From contig JAOPYE010000026.1 of assembly GCA_025964775.1 (NCBI GenBank), forward strand, positions 124,001 through 188,000: a DNA stretch of 64,000 bases. The letters are read 5' to 3'. Position 1 is the stretch's first letter; the number at the start of each line of letters is the position of its first letter. Under the pieces are notes generated by a model, which was not told the origin of the DNA, searched no databases, and was given only the letters and a program-made list of their open reading frames with translations. A program made the position numbers and the translations under genes. The stretch comes from Marmoricola sp. Lineage in GTDB: Bacteria; Actinomycetota; Actinomycetes; Propionibacteriales; Nocardioidaceae. Shown in pieces: positions 23,715 to 32,175 of this stretch.

Positions 23715-24584
23715 ATGAAGACTTTCGACGGCCTGCGCCTCGACGTCCGTACGTACGGACCGCAGGACGCACCGCTCACGGTGATGCTCGCTCACTGCTG
23801 GACCCTGAACCAGGAGGACTGGCACTACCAGGTGCGCGATCTGCAGCGGGAGTTCGGCCACCGCATCCGCATCGTGACCTGGGACCACCGGGGCCACGGC
23901 CAGTCCGAGGCCTCGCCGCGTGCGGCCTGCACGGTGGCCAACCTGGCCCGCGACATGAGCGATGTCATCGACGCCTACGCGGGACCGGGCAAGCTCGTCC
24001 TGGCCGGCCATTCGATCGGTGGCATGACGATGATGGCGCTGGCCGAGCACCGCCCCGAGCTCTTCGACCGGGTCGTCGGATCGGCCTTCGTCTCCACGTC
24101 CTCCGGGCAGCTCGACACCGTCACCCTGGGCCTGCCCGAAGCCGGCGCCTTCGTGAAGGCCCAGATCCCGCGGATCCTTGCGCTGCGCTCGCGGACCCTG
24201 ACCAAGAGGGCACGCCGGCGGGCGCCGGTCATCGAACGCCAGATCGTCCGCCGCTTCCTGATGGGCAGGCCCATGCGCCTGGTCGACGCCGCGCTGACGG
24301 TCGAGGGCATCATCAACTCCCCCGCGGCGACCATGGTCGGCTTCTACGAGGACTGCCTGCTGCACGAGCGCGCCGCCGCCCTCAAGGTGTACGACGGCAT
24401 CCCGACCCACGTGCTGGTCGGCACTCGCGACGTGCTCACCCCGCCCTCGCACGCCCGCCGGATCGCGGACACCATCGCGGACTCGGTCCTGACCGTCGTT
24501 CCCGATGCCGGGCACATGCTGCCGCTGGAGCGCGACGAGCTGGTCTCCGGCGTACTGATCCGGCTGATCCGCCCGCACCTGTGA
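23715..24584 (+). CDS. Alpha/beta hydrolase between ispF and ispD
   Basis: A 289-residue alpha/beta-hydrolase. The oxyanion region is VMLAHCWTLNQEDW, a DHRGHGQSE turn follows, the nucleophile elbow is LAGHSIGGMTMM, the acid lies in VGTRDVLTPP, and the base His in VVPDAGHMLPLE. It has no signal peptide, so it is cytoplasmic. ATG 23715 was chosen; ATG 23691 adds eight residues without family support. Its stop overlaps the ispD start (GTGA), so it is co-translated with ispD; this places a hydrolase within the isoprenoid operon. Substrate unknown. Such peroxidase/esterase-like hydrolases are promiscuous, so a role in isoprenoid metabolism is only suggested by position. Confidence 0.9.
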   Translation: MKTFDGLRLDVRTYGPQDAPLTVMLAHCWTLNQEDWHYQVRDLQREFGHRIRIVTWDHRGHGQSEASPRAACTVANLARDMSDVIDAYAGPGKLVLAGHSIGGMTMMALAEHRPELFDRVVGSAFVSTSSGQLDTVTLGLPEAGAFVKAQIPRILALRSRTLTKRARRRAPVIERQIVRRFLMGRPMRLVDAALTVEGIINSPAATMVGFYEDCLLHERAAALKVYDGIPTHVLVGTRDVLTPPSHARRIADTIADSVLTVVPDAGHMLPLERDELVSGVLIRLIRPHL

Positions 24585-25282
24585 ACACGCACCCGGCCCG
24601 GGTGGCGATCGTGCTGCTTGCCGCCGGGGCGGGGAGCAGGGTCGGCGCAGAGGTCAACAAGGTGCTGCTGCCGCTGGACGGCATCCCGGTGCTCGCGCAC
24701 AGCATCCGGACGGCGCTGACCGTGCCCGACCTGCACCGGCTCCTGGTCGTCGTGCGACCCGAGGACCGCTACGCCGTGTCTGCGGCCATCGCTCCCCATC
24801 TCGGCACCCACGACCTCTGGCTCGTCGACGGCGGTCCCGAGCGCCACGACTCCGAGTACCGCGCCCTGGAGGTGCTGCGTGGCGACATCGACGCCGGTGA
24901 GATCGACGTGGTCGCGCTGCACGACGCGGCCCGTCCGCTCGCGACCGAGGCCCTGTTCGCCCGCGTGATCGAGACAGCGGCCCGGCACGGTGCCGCCGTA
25001 CCTGTCGTGCCGACCGGCCAGCTGAACCAGACCGACGGCTCGCTCGCCCGGCCCGGTCTCGGAGCCGTGCAGACCCCGCAGGCGTTCAGTGCCGGTGCAC
25101 TGTTGCTGGCCTACGACGCGGCAGCGGCAGACGGTTTCGGTGGTACCGACACCGCAGCGAGCCTGGAGCGCTACACCGACCTCGCCGTCCAGGCAGTACG
25201 CGGCGAGCGGGCCAACCTCAAGGTCACCTACCCCGAGGACCTGGCACTCGCCGAGCAGCTCCTCACACCTGCGAGCGACTGA
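24581..25282 (+). CDS. ispD: 2-C-methyl-D-erythritol 4-phosphate cytidylyltransferase
   Basis: A 233-residue IspD. The CTP-binding motif LLAAGAGSRVG is followed by the conserved Lys in NKVLLPLDGIPVL. DAARPL (in VALHDAARPLA), the AVQTPQAF segment, GGTDTA and NLKVTYPEDLALAE are all present, so the protein should be active. It makes CDP-methylerythritol in the MEP pathway. GTG 24581 overlaps the hydrolase stop. The 3' end overlaps by 20 bp the convergent IspD-like gene at 25263-25829. In mycobacteria ispD lies directly after carD on the same strand; here the functional copy is on the opposite strand. Confidence 0.95.
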   Translation: MNTHPARVAIVLLAAGAGSRVGAEVNKVLLPLDGIPVLAHSIRTALTVPDLHRLLVVVRPEDRYAVSAAIAPHLGTHDLWLVDGGPERHDSEYRALEVLRGDIDAGEIDVVALHDAARPLATEALFARVIETAARHGAAVPVVPTGQLNQTDGSLARPGLGAVQTPQAFSAGALLLAYDAAAADGFGGTDTAASLERYTDLAVQAVRGERANLKVTYPEDLALAEQLLTPASD

Positions 25283-25829
25283 GCGCCTCCAGGAGCGCGA
25301 GCTCTTCGAGGTCGTGGATGCGTCGCGCGAGGGACGGCGCCTCGAGCCAGTGCACCGGGGCCGCAGCCGCTAGCCGCGCCACGAGGGTGGGCAGATCGGC
25401 AGGACCGGGATCGTCCAGCCCCGCCAGGACCACGCCCGGAATCACCACCGGGGTCGCCACGCTGCGCAGGCCGTCACGATCGACCGTGGCGCCGAAGACC
25501 TCGCCCCGGAGTTCCTTGACGGTGTCGGTGACCGGGCGGAAGCCGACCACCACCTGCCCGGTCTCGGTCGCGATGCCGACCGCGTCGGCGAGGAAGTCCG
25601 CAGGGGCCAGCGGGCAGAGCGGGTCGTGGATCAGCAGCGTCCGACCGGAGTCGCGGACCCGGGCCCACGGGACCGATGCGTCGTAGAGCTGGATGCCCGC
25701 CTCACCGACCGCCCACGACGCCGCGGCGACGAGGGATTCCCCGTGCACCAGGGCGAACGGGAGCGACCCGCGGCCTTCCAGCGGCACCCAGCCGAGGGCC
25801 GCGACGTCCTGATCCGGCTCGTCGTCCAC
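25263..25829 (-). CDS. Degenerate IspD-like protein downstream of carD
   Basis: A 188-residue protein that looks like a decayed cytidylyltransferase. LLIHDPLCPLAPADFLADAV corresponds to IspD's HDAARPLTP region, VVVGFRPVTDTVKEL to its PVTDTVK region, and SVATPVVIPG to VQTPQ. The Gly-rich AAGxGxR loop and the catalytic Lys are missing (VPLEGRGSLPFALVHG instead), so nucleotidyl transfer is unlikely. It occupies the position after carD where mycobacteria have ispD. I chose GTG 25829 because the longer start at 25844 lies inside the carD terminator hairpin. It may bind an IspD partner or be on its way to loss; the reading frame is intact, which argues for a retained role. Confidence 0.72.
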   Translation of the reverse strand: MDDEPDQDVAALGWVPLEGRGSLPFALVHGESLVAAASWAVGEAGIQLYDASVPWARVRDSGRTLLIHDPLCPLAPADFLADAVGIATETGQVVVGFRPVTDTVKELRGEVFGATVDRDGLRSVATPVVIPGVVLAGLDDPGPADLPTLVARLAAAAPVHWLEAPSLARRIHDLEELALLEALSRSQV

Positions 25830-25841
25830 CGCCCCAGAATG

Positions 25842-25877
25842 CACGATGCCCCCGGCCGCAGGGCCGGGGGCATCGTG
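25842..25877. terminator. Terminator hairpin downstream of carD
   Basis: A perfect 16-bp stem (CACGATGCCCCCGGCC, 25842-25857, with its complement at 25862-25877) and a 4-nt loop sits between carD and the IspD-like gene. There is no T-tract, as is common in actinobacteria. Confidence 0.85.
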
Positions 25878-25898
25878 GATGGTTCAGTTGCTGACGGC

Positions 25899-26384
25899 TC
25901 AGGAAGCGAGAACCTCGTCGAGGATGGCTTCTGCCTTGTCCTCGTTGGTGTGCTCGGCCAGGGCCAGCTCAGAGACGAGAATCTGGCGCGCCTTGGCCAG
26001 CATCCGCTTCTCCCCGGCCGACAGGCCGCGGTCACGCTCACGGCGCCACAGGTCGCGGACGACCTCAGACACCTTCATCACGTCACCAGAGTGCAGCTTC
26101 TCCAGGTTTGCCTTGTAGCGGCGCGACCAGTTGGTCGGCTCATCCGGGACGATCGCACGAAGTACGTCGAAGACCCGGTCCAGTCCTTCCTTGTCGACCA
26201 CGTCCCGAACCCCGACCAGGTCGAGGTTGCAGGCGGGGACTCGCACCACGAGATCCTGCTGGGCCACGATCCGGAGTACCAGGTACTCCTTCTCTTCGCC
26301 CTTGATCGTGCGCATCTCGATGTCCTCGATGATGGCAGCCCCGTGATTTGGATAAACAACCGTTTCGCCGACGGTGAAAGTCAT
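25899..26384 (-). CDS. carD: CarD family transcriptional regulator
   Basis: A 161-residue CarD protein. The N-terminal RNA-polymerase-interacting Tudor-like domain begins [21 protein letters not shown] and continues through [20 protein letters not shown]; the C-terminal helical DNA-binding domain contains [17 protein letters not shown], the conserved Trp that stabilises the open promoter complex, and [18 protein letters not shown]. It binds RNA polymerase beta and promotes open-complex formation, and is essential in mycobacteria. AAAGGGG lies upstream of ATG 26384. It diverges from the UbiA-family gene, close to the LpqE-like gene as in mycobacteria (Rv3583c-Rv3584). Confidence 0.97.
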   Translation of the reverse strand: MTFTVGETVVYPNHGAAIIEDIEMRTIKGEEKEYLVLRIVAQQDLVVRVPACNLDLVGVRDVVDKEGLDRVFDVLRAIVPDEPTNWSRRYKANLEKLHSGDVMKVSEVVRDLWRRERDRGLSAGEKRMLAKARQILVSELALAEHTNEDKAEAILDEVLAS

Positions 26385-26411
26385 CTGCAGTTAGCCCCTT
26401 TCAAGGTGACC

Positions 26412-26417
26412 AGTCTA
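26412..26417 (-). promoter_or_regulatory. Probable -10 of carD (TAGACT)
   Basis: TAGACT on the minus strand lies 28 bp before the carD start codon, leaving room for the AAAGGGG ribosome site. A TCGACA about 15 nt upstream could be a weak -35. The other strand carries a TTGACA at 26475-26480 with no convincing partner. Confidence 0.4.
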
Positions 26418-26575
26418 ACACGCGGATCTGGGTGTCGATGACGCGTTTGCGCAGGTCAGACGGCTAATGAGGGCTTGACAAGGCGTTGAGGAATGTGCGT
26501 CACGCACGCGGCGACACTAACGGAGCGCGGACGAACAGCTCACGAACGCGACGCCCGTGCCGATAGTTTCAGGCC

Positions 26576-27304
26576 ATGAGTGATGCCGTTGTGAAGGTGG
26601 GCGCCTCCCGCTACGTGCGGGACCTGGTGCGTTGCTGCCACCCCAAGCAAGCCGTCGCTCTGGCCGCTGGGATCGGCATCCTCGCTGCTGCCGACGGCCG
26701 TGCGACGCGCGAGTACTTGTGCGCGGCTGCGGCTGTCCTGGTGGTCCAGCTGTCCCTCGGGCTGTCGAACGACCTCTGCGACCAGGAGCACGACTACCGT
26801 GCCGAGACTCCTGGCAAGCCGATCGCCTCGGGTCGCGTGACGTCGTCCAGCGCGAGCTACTGGATGATGGTCCTGGTCCTGCTGTCGTTCCCGCTGGCGG
26901 CGTACAACGGCGTGGTCGCCGGAGGCGCGCTGCTGCTGACGCTGCCGGTCGGCTGGATCCACAACCGCTGGCTGCACCGCACCGCGTTCTCGTTCGTCGG
27001 CTGGGTCGTGACCTTTGCCCTGTTCCCGGCCTTCCTCGCGTACGGCGGCTGGGCAGGCACGATGCACGGGCACGCACCGACCTGGGCAGTGACCGCGGGC
27101 GCGGCCGCGGTCGGCTTCTGCTTCCACTTCGCGACCTCCCTGGGAGACCTCGTCCAGGACAACAAGGCCGGCGCCCGGACGCTGCCCCTGCAGGTCGCGT
27201 TGCGCGTCGGAGCGCCCCGGCTTCTGCTGATCACCATCGTGGCGAGTGCCCTGGCGGTGGCCGGTCTCGTGGTTGCCGGGCTGTCCGTGGGACTGCGGCA
27301 GTGA
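26576..27304 (+). CDS. UbiA-family prenyltransferase
   Basis: A 242-residue polytopic protein. The first Asp-rich motif is NDLCDQEHD (the NDxxDxxxD type), followed by ETPGKPIASGRV; the second is DLVQDNKAGARTLPL, as in UbiA enzymes that bind prenyl diphosphate through magnesium. Seven or more hydrophobic segments are visible. These enzymes attach prenyl chains to aromatic acceptors, sugars or haem. It is shorter than typical MenA, and its acceptor is unknown. ATG 26576 has TAGTTT 6 nt upstream (26564-26569), so the mRNA is probably leaderless. It diverges from carD. The acceptor cannot be told from sequence. Confidence 0.88.
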   Translation: MSDAVVKVGASRYVRDLVRCCHPKQAVALAAGIGILAAADGRATREYLCAAAAVLVVQLSLGLSNDLCDQEHDYRAETPGKPIASGRVTSSSASYWMMVLVLLSFPLAAYNGVVAGGALLLTLPVGWIHNRWLHRTAFSFVGWVVTFALFPAFLAYGGWAGTMHGHAPTWAVTAGAAAVGFCFHFATSLGDLVQDNKAGARTLPLQVALRVGAPRLLLITIVASALAVAGLVVAGLSVGLRQ

Positions 27305-27361
27305 GACGGTAGGCTGCTGCCGCGTCACACCCCGTCTTGCACCGAGAGGACCCGAGGTCTC

Positions 27362-27865
27362 GTGAAGTCCCCGATCCAGCGTCGCGTCGCGATCGCAGCC
27401 CTCCTGCTGGCCCCCGTCCTGGGTGCCTGCGGCTTCAGCGCCCAGACCGATCAGGTCTACCAGGCAGCAGCCGGCGTCAACGACCGCTCGGGCAACGTCG
27501 ACATCCTCAACGCCCTGGTCGTCTCGGGCACCGACGGTGTCGGGACCCTCTCGACCACGTTGGTCGACAACGACCAGACCAGGCCTGACGAGCTCACCTC
27601 GGTCACCGGACCCGGTATCGAGGCCACGACAGCCGGCATCGTCGTACCGGCCGGCGGCCATGCCGACCTCTCCAACCCGGGCGCCGACGGCGGACCCCAG
27701 GTCGCCCTGCGAGGCGCCGGCATCAAGCCCGGTCAGTTCGTCACGCTGACGTTCGTCTTCGCCAGCGGCCAGTCGACGACGCTCCTGGTACAGGTCTTCA
27801 CGGCGACGGGCAACTACACCGGCGTTCCGCTGCCGTCGCCGAGCGCGACCTCCCCGACCGGCTGA
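27362..27865 (+). CDS. LpqE-like lipoprotein
   Basis: A 167-residue exported lipoprotein. A signal peptide ([16 protein letters not shown]) ends in a lipobox LGAC with the cysteine at about residue 23. The mature part has low complexity at the end (SPSATSPTG) and a beta-sandwich look similar to LpqE and the copper-chaperone-like periplasmic family. In mycobacteria lpqE is the divergent neighbour of carD, and here it lies one gene away from carD on the same divergent side. GTG 27362 follows a 54-nt leader from a TAGGCT at about 27308. Its TGA overlaps the ATG of gpmA (TGATG). Function unknown; the family has been linked loosely to copper. Confidence 0.8.
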   Translation: MKSPIQRRVAIAALLLAPVLGACGFSAQTDQVYQAAAGVNDRSGNVDILNALVVSGTDGVGTLSTTLVDNDQTRPDELTSVTGPGIEATTAGIVVPAGGHADLSNPGADGGPQVALRGAGIKPGQFVTLTFVFASGQSTTLLVQVFTATGNYTGVPLPSPSATSPTG

Positions 27866-28605
27866 TGGCCACCCTGATCCTCCTCCGCCACGGCGAGAGC
27901 GAGTGGAACGCCAAGAACCTGTTCACCGGCTGGGTCGATGTCGCCCTGACCGAGAAGGGCTGCGCCGAGGCTGTCCGTGGCGGCGAGCAGCTCGTCGAGG
28001 CCGGTCTCCTGCCCGACGTCCTGCACACGTCCTTGCAGCGACGCGCGATCACCACCGCGCACCTGGCCCTGGACGCCGCTGACCGCCACTGGATCCCGGT
28101 ACGCCGCTCGTGGCGCCTCAACGAGCGGCACTACGGCGCACTCCAGGGCAAGGACAAGAAGCAGACGCTCGAGGAGTACGGCGAGGAGCAGTTCATGCTC
28201 TGGCGCCGCTCCTTCGACGTGCCGCCGCCCCCGATCGACGACAACGACCCGTACTCCCAGGTCGGCGACCCGCGGTACGCCGACCTCGGCGCGGACCTGC
28301 CGCGCACCGAGTGCCTCAAGGACGTCATCGCCCGCCTGCTCCCCTACTGGGACGAGGCCGTGGTGCCGGACCTGGAAGCCAGCAGGACGGTGCTGATCGC
28401 CGCCCACGGCAACAGCCTGCGTGCGATCGTCAAGCACCTCGACCAGATCAGCGACGAGGACATCGCGGGCCTGAACATCCCGACCGGGATGCCGCTGGTC
28501 TACGACCTCGACGGCGACCTGCGACCGACCGTTCCGGGCGGTCGCTACCTCGATCCAGAGGCTGCCGAGGCTGCTGCCGCGGCAGTGGCGTCACAGGGGC
28601 GTTGA
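27865..28605 (+). CDS. gpmA: 2,3-bisphosphoglycerate-dependent phosphoglycerate mutase
   Basis: A 246-residue cofactor-dependent phosphoglycerate mutase, normal length. [20 protein letters not shown] carries the phosphorylated His, [16 protein letters not shown] and [19 protein letters not shown] are family-specific, and [17 protein letters not shown] supplies the second His. It interconverts 3- and 2-phosphoglycerate in glycolysis. The gene sits upstream of phoU/senX3/regX3, matching mycobacteria (gpm1-senX3-regX3). Its start overlaps the LpqE-like gene's stop, so translation is coupled. An intergenic palindromic repeat follows. Confidence 0.97.
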   Translation: MATLILLRHGESEWNAKNLFTGWVDVALTEKGCAEAVRGGEQLVEAGLLPDVLHTSLQRRAITTAHLALDAADRHWIPVRRSWRLNERHYGALQGKDKKQTLEEYGEEQFMLWRRSFDVPPPPIDDNDPYSQVGDPRYADLGADLPRTECLKDVIARLLPYWDEAVVPDLEASRTVLIAAHGNSLRAIVKHLDQISDEDIAGLNIPTGMPLVYDLDGDLRPTVPGGRYLDPEAAEAAAAAVASQGR

Positions 28606-28627
28606 TCCAGTCCCTGCGCACGTCACC

Positions 28628-28689
28628 GGGTTTCGACACGCTCGGTCGCCGAGCTCGTCCTTCGCTTCGGCGCTCGCTGCTCAACCACC
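28628..28689. repeat. Nocardioides-type intergenic repeat, copy 2
   Basis: A 62-bp element begins GGGTTTCGACACGCTCGG and ends CTGCTCAACCACC. The ends match the other copies in this window while the middle is expanded by an imperfect GC-rich hairpin. It lies between convergent gpmA and phoU. Confidence 0.75.
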
Positions 28690-28718
28690 ATCGATCAAGT
28701 CCGCTGGCGCGTCCTTGA

Positions 28719-29372
28719 TCAGTCGACGTACGAGGGCTGCTCGCCGGTGACCAGGAAGACCACCCGGCGGGCGATCGAGACCGCGTGGTCGGCGATGCGC
28801 TCGTAGTACCGGCCGAGCAGCGCGATGTCCACGGCCGGCTCGACGCCGTGCTTCCAGTCCGAGCCGAGAAGCTCACGGAACGAGCTGCGACGCAGGCGGT
28901 CCATCTCCTCGTCGACTTCCTCCAGCTCCTCGGCCGCGGCGACGTCGGAGTCGGCGATCACGTGTCCGACCTTGGCGATCATCACCTCGGCGACCGCGGC
29001 CATCCGCGCGATCGTCGGGACCACCTCGTCGGGTACGGCGACATCAGGGATGCGCAGCCTGGCGATCTTCGCGATATGGACGGCGAGATCGCCCATCCGC
29101 TCGAATTCGCTGACCATCCGCAGCGACGCGACCAGCATCCGCAGGTCACCTGCGACCGGGTTCTGCAACGAGAGCAGCTCGAAGCTGTGGTTCTCGATCG
29201 TGACCCGAAGCTCGTCGATCGCGGCGTCGTCGGAGATCACCTGTTCGGCGATCGCTGCGTCTCCGTCCAGCAGTGCCGTGGTGGCGTGGGCGACCGCAGT
29301 TCCGACCAGGCGAGTCATCGCAAGCAGGTCTTCACGGATCGAATCGAGCTGGTCGGCGTAGGCATCGCGCAT
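28719..29372 (-). CDS. phoU: Phosphate signalling complex protein PhoU
   Basis: A 217-residue PhoU of two three-helix repeats. The metal-binding E/DxxxD signatures are visible in EFERMGDLAVHIAKIARL and GRYYERIADHAVSIARRV. It links the Pst phosphate transporter to the SenX3 sensor and represses the PHO regulon at high phosphate. ATG 29372 has TAGGGT with 6 nt between (29379-29384), so the message is probably leaderless, and the divergent senX3 is too. The spacer contains PHO-box repeats, so RegX3 probably controls both directions. Confidence 0.96.
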   Translation of the reverse strand: MRDAYADQLDSIREDLLAMTRLVGTAVAHATTALLDGDAAIAEQVISDDAAIDELRVTIENHSFELLSLQNPVAGDLRMLVASLRMVSEFERMGDLAVHIAKIARLRIPDVAVPDEVVPTIARMAAVAEVMIAKVGHVIADSDVAAAEELEEVDEEMDRLRRSSFRELLGSDWKHGVEPAVDIALLGRYYERIADHAVSIARRVVFLVTGEQPSYVD

Positions 29373-29394
29373 GAGGTAACCCTAAATCCGAGTG

Positions 29395-29432
29395 GTTAAC
29401 AGTGGGGGAGAAAGTGTGAACGGGGAGCGAAC
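29395..29432. promoter_or_regulatory. PHO box (RegX3/PhoP-type direct repeats)
   Basis: GTTAAC (29395-29400), GTGAAC (29416-29421) and GCGAAC (29427-29432) lie at 21- and 11-bp steps, i.e. in phase with the 11-bp direct-repeat unit used by PhoP/RegX3 in actinobacteria (GTTCAC on the other strand). The site sits between divergent phoU and senX3, which fits autoregulation. Confidence 0.65.
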
Positions 29433-29494
29433 AGTCCTTGAAAGCGACCGCGCTCGGCCGAACAGCAGATGAAACCCTGCGTACGATCGCTTTC

Positions 29495-30631
29495 GTGAGC
29501 CCCACGACCCAAGCGCTGCTGTTCGCCCTCCTGGGCGCAGTACTCGGCGCAGGCGTCGTCCTCGCGTGGCGCATCAGTGAGAACCAGACGCGTCCGCGGG
29601 TCACCACCAACACTACTCTTCCGCCCGGCGTCGCGGCAGTGCTCTCGGTACTCCGCAGCAGTGCGCTGGTCGTCGACGCCAGCGACGAGGTGCTGAAGGC
29701 CTCCGCGCCCGCCATCGCCATGGGCCTGGTCCGCGATCGTCGGATCGCCGTACGCGAGCTCGAGGAACTGGTCCAGCAGGTGCGTCGCGACGGCCAGATC
29801 CGCGAGACCGAGGTCGTGATGCAGCGCGCCCCCGGCGTCCCTCCCCGCCACGTGACCGCACGGGTGGCGCCACTGAGCTCCCAGCTCGTCCTGGCACTGG
29901 TCGAGGACCGCACGCGCGAACGCCGGGTCGAGTCGATCCGGCGTGACTTCGTGGCCAACGTCAGCCACGAGCTCAAGACCCCGGTCGGAGCGATCCGTCT
30001 GCTCAGCGACGCCGTGATCGACGCCTCGGACGACCCGGAGGCCGTGCAGCGGTTCGCCGGCCGGATGCACACCGAGAGCGAGCGGCTGGCCCGTCTGGTC
30101 CAGCAGATCATCGAGCTCTCCCGCCTGCAGGGCGACGACCCGCTCGACGAGCCCGTCGCCGTCGAGGTCGACGCGATCATCAGCCGGGCGATCGACGAGA
30201 ACATGACCGACGCCGGCGCCAAGGGCATCTCCCTGGTGCACAACGGCGAGCGCTCCCTGATGCTGCTCGGCAACCGGGAGCAGGTCGCGGTTGCCATCGG
30301 CAACCTGGTTGCGAACGCCGTCGCCTACTCGCCCGAGGGCTCCTCGGTCGTGGTCGCGGCCCGGTCGGGCGAAACCACCGTCGACCTTTCCGTCACTGAC
30401 CAGGGCATCGGGATCCCTGCCTCGGAGATCGACCGGATCTTCGAGCGTTTCTACCGGGTCGATCCGGCCCGGCACCGTTCCACCGGAGGGACCGGACTGG
30501 GCCTCTCGATCGTCAAGCACGTTGCGGCCTCCCACGGTGGAGACGTGCGGGTCTGGTCGGTCGAGGGCCAAGGGTCCACGTTCACTCTCACCCTGCCGAG
30601 GAAGGCATCCAGCATGGAGGCAACAGCGTGA
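29495..30631 (+). CDS. senX3: Sensor histidine kinase SenX3
   Basis: A 378-residue membrane kinase. Two hydrophobic stretches near the N-terminus (ALLFALLGAVLGAGVVLAW) precede a PAS-like region, then the dimerisation domain with DFVANVSHELKTPVGAIRLL (H-box), followed by the ATPase domain with GNLVANAVAYSP (N-box), VTDQGIGI (G1) and GGTGLGLSIVKHV (G2). It phosphorylates RegX3 in response to phosphate. GTG 29495 was chosen because TACGAT ends 7 nt upstream (29482-29487), i.e. leaderless; an in-frame upstream start at 29438 lacks support and runs into the PHO box. Its stop overlaps the regX3 start (GTGA). Confidence 0.95.
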   Translation: MSPTTQALLFALLGAVLGAGVVLAWRISENQTRPRVTTNTTLPPGVAAVLSVLRSSALVVDASDEVLKASAPAIAMGLVRDRRIAVRELEELVQQVRRDGQIRETEVVMQRAPGVPPRHVTARVAPLSSQLVLALVEDRTRERRVESIRRDFVANVSHELKTPVGAIRLLSDAVIDASDDPEAVQRFAGRMHTESERLARLVQQIIELSRLQGDDPLDEPVAVEVDAIISRAIDENMTDAGAKGISLVHNGERSLMLLGNREQVAVAIGNLVANAVAYSPEGSSVVVAARSGETTVDLSVTDQGIGIPASEIDRIFERFYRVDPARHRSTGGTGLGLSIVKHVAASHGGDVRVWSVEGQGSTFTLTLPRKASSMEATA

Positions 30632-31305
30632 CCCGCATCCTGGTCGTGGAAGACGAAGAGAGCTACAGCGACGCCCTGGCGTACATGCTCCGCAAGGAGG
30701 GCTTCGAGGTGGCGATCGCCGCCGACGGCCACGCCGCCCTTGCCGAGTTCGACCGCGCCGGCGCGGACATCGTGCTGCTCGACCTGATGCTCCCCGGCAT
30801 CCCCGGGACCGAGGTGTGCCGGCAGATCCGGCAGACCTCGAACGTCCCGGTGATCATGGTCAGCGCCAAGGACGACGAGGTCGACAAGGTGGTCGGCCTC
30901 GAGCTCGGCGGCGACGACTACGTCACGAAGCCGTACTCCCCGCGCGAGCTGGTCGCGCGGATCCGCGCCGTCCTGCGCCGGGGCACCGAGCCCGACCTGG
31001 CCCCGTTGACGCTCGAGGCCGGCCCGGTCCGGATGGACGTCGAACGCCACGTCGTGACGATCGACGGAGAGGACGTCCGGCTGCCGCTCAAGGAGTTCGA
31101 GCTCCTCGAGATGTTCCTGCGCAACCCCGGACGGGTGCTGACCCGCGGACAGCTGATCGATCGCGTCTGGGGCTCCGACTACGTCGGCGACACCAAGACC
31201 CTCGACGTCCACGTCAAGCGACTGCGCGCGAAGATCGAGCCGAGCCCGGCCGACCCGAAGTACCTCACCACTGTGCGCGGGCTGGGTTACAAGCTCGATC
31301 TCTGA
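30628..31305 (+). CDS. regX3: Phosphate-responsive response regulator RegX3
   Basis: A 225-residue OmpR/PhoB-class regulator. The receiver domain begins RILVVEDEESYSDALAYML, has the phospho-acceptor Asp in DIVLLDLMLPGIPG and the conserved Lys in YVTKPYSPRELVARI. The winged-helix domain contains LKEFELLEMFLRNPGRVLTR and the recognition part TKTLDVHVKRLRAKIE. It activates phosphate acquisition genes in related bacteria. GTG 30628 overlaps the senX3 stop, so the two are co-translated. An intergenic repeat (31315-31349) follows. Confidence 0.96.
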   Translation: MTRILVVEDEESYSDALAYMLRKEGFEVAIAADGHAALAEFDRAGADIVLLDLMLPGIPGTEVCRQIRQTSNVPVIMVSAKDDEVDKVVGLELGGDDYVTKPYSPRELVARIRAVLRRGTEPDLAPLTLEAGPVRMDVERHVVTIDGEDVRLPLKEFELLEMFLRNPGRVLTRGQLIDRVWGSDYVGDTKTLDVHVKRLRAKIEPSPADPKYLTTVRGLGYKLDL

Positions 31306-31314
31306 GCCACCGCC

Positions 31315-31349
31315 GGTTGAGGAAGGCCGGCCCGGCCTGTCTCGAAACC
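31315..31349. repeat. Nocardioides-type intergenic repeat, copy 3
   Basis: A 35-bp unit starting GGTTGAGGAAGGCCGG and ending CTGTCTCGAAACC, with one base different from the identical copies at 35831-35865 and 49841-49875. It contains an internal GGCCGG/CCGGCC hairpin and follows regX3. Confidence 0.8.
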
Positions 31350-31368
31350 CGCGAGCAATACTTGCCCG

Positions 31369-32175
31369 GTGAGCAACTCCGTCGCCTCGGGAACCGTCCT
31401 CGATGACGTGCTGGGCGACCGGCGCTGGCTGGTGCTGACCGGAGCCGGCGTGTCGACAGACTCGGGCATCCCCGACTACCGCGGACCCGGAGCACCGGTC
31501 CGAAGCCCGATGACCGGTCAGCAGTTCAGGTCGGGTCCGCCCGCGCGGCAGCGGTACTGGGCCCGGGCGTTCCTGGGCTGGAGCGCCATGGGCGGCGCCT
31601 CGCCCAACCTGACCCATCACGCCCTGGCTGCACTGGAGGACGGCGGTCGGCTGAGCGGTCTGATCACCCAGAACGTCGACGGTCTGCACACCGCCGCCGG
31701 CAGTCGCGGAGTCGTCGACCTGCACGGCCGCCTGGACCGGGTGATCTGCCTTCAGTGCGGGGCCACCACGTCACGCGTCGAGGTGCAGGACCGTCTTGCC
31801 GAGCTGAACCCCGACTTCTCCGCTGATCAGGTGCTGGTCCTGCCCGACGGCGACGTGGCGCTCGAGTCGACCGCCGGCTTCGCGGTCGCGGACTGCCTGC
31901 CCTGCGGCGGAGACTTGAAGCCGGACGTGGTGTTCTTCGGCGAGAACGTGCCGCCTGAGCGGGTGCGCACCTGCCAGGACCTGGTGGCCTCCGCGGAAGC
32001 CCTGGTCGTGCTCGGGTCGTCGCTGCACGTGTTCTCGGGACGACGCTTCGTCAAACAGGCCCATGCCCGCGGCGTCCCGATCGTGATCGTCAACCGCGGT
32101 GAGACCCGGGCCGACGCGCTGGCGACCCTCAAGCTCGACGCCGGCTGCGCCGACGTACTGGCGACCTATGCCTGA
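31369..32175 (+). CDS. Sir2-family NAD-dependent protein deacylase
   Basis: A 268-residue sirtuin. NAD-binding motif [18 protein letters not shown], then [10 protein letters not shown], then the catalytic His in [17 protein letters not shown]. Zinc cysteines are CLQC and [16 protein letters not shown] is the last conserved loop. The PD-YR and an insert after DYRG ([12 protein letters not shown]) fit the class II/IV-like mitochondrial SIRT4 subgroup rather than CobB. It removes acyl groups from lysines using NAD. GTG 31369 follows a short leader (TACTTGCCCGGTG region). Its 3' end overlaps the convergent EamA gene by 10 bp. Confidence 0.93.
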   Translation: MSNSVASGTVLDDVLGDRRWLVLTGAGVSTDSGIPDYRGPGAPVRSPMTGQQFRSGPPARQRYWARAFLGWSAMGGASPNLTHHALAALEDGGRLSGLITQNVDGLHTAAGSRGVVDLHGRLDRVICLQCGATTSRVEVQDRLAELNPDFSADQVLVLPDGDVALESTAGFAVADCLPCGGDLKPDVVFFGENVPPERVRTCQDLVASAEALVVLGSSLHVFSGRRFVKQAHARGVPIVIVNRGETRADALATLKLDAGCADVLATYA

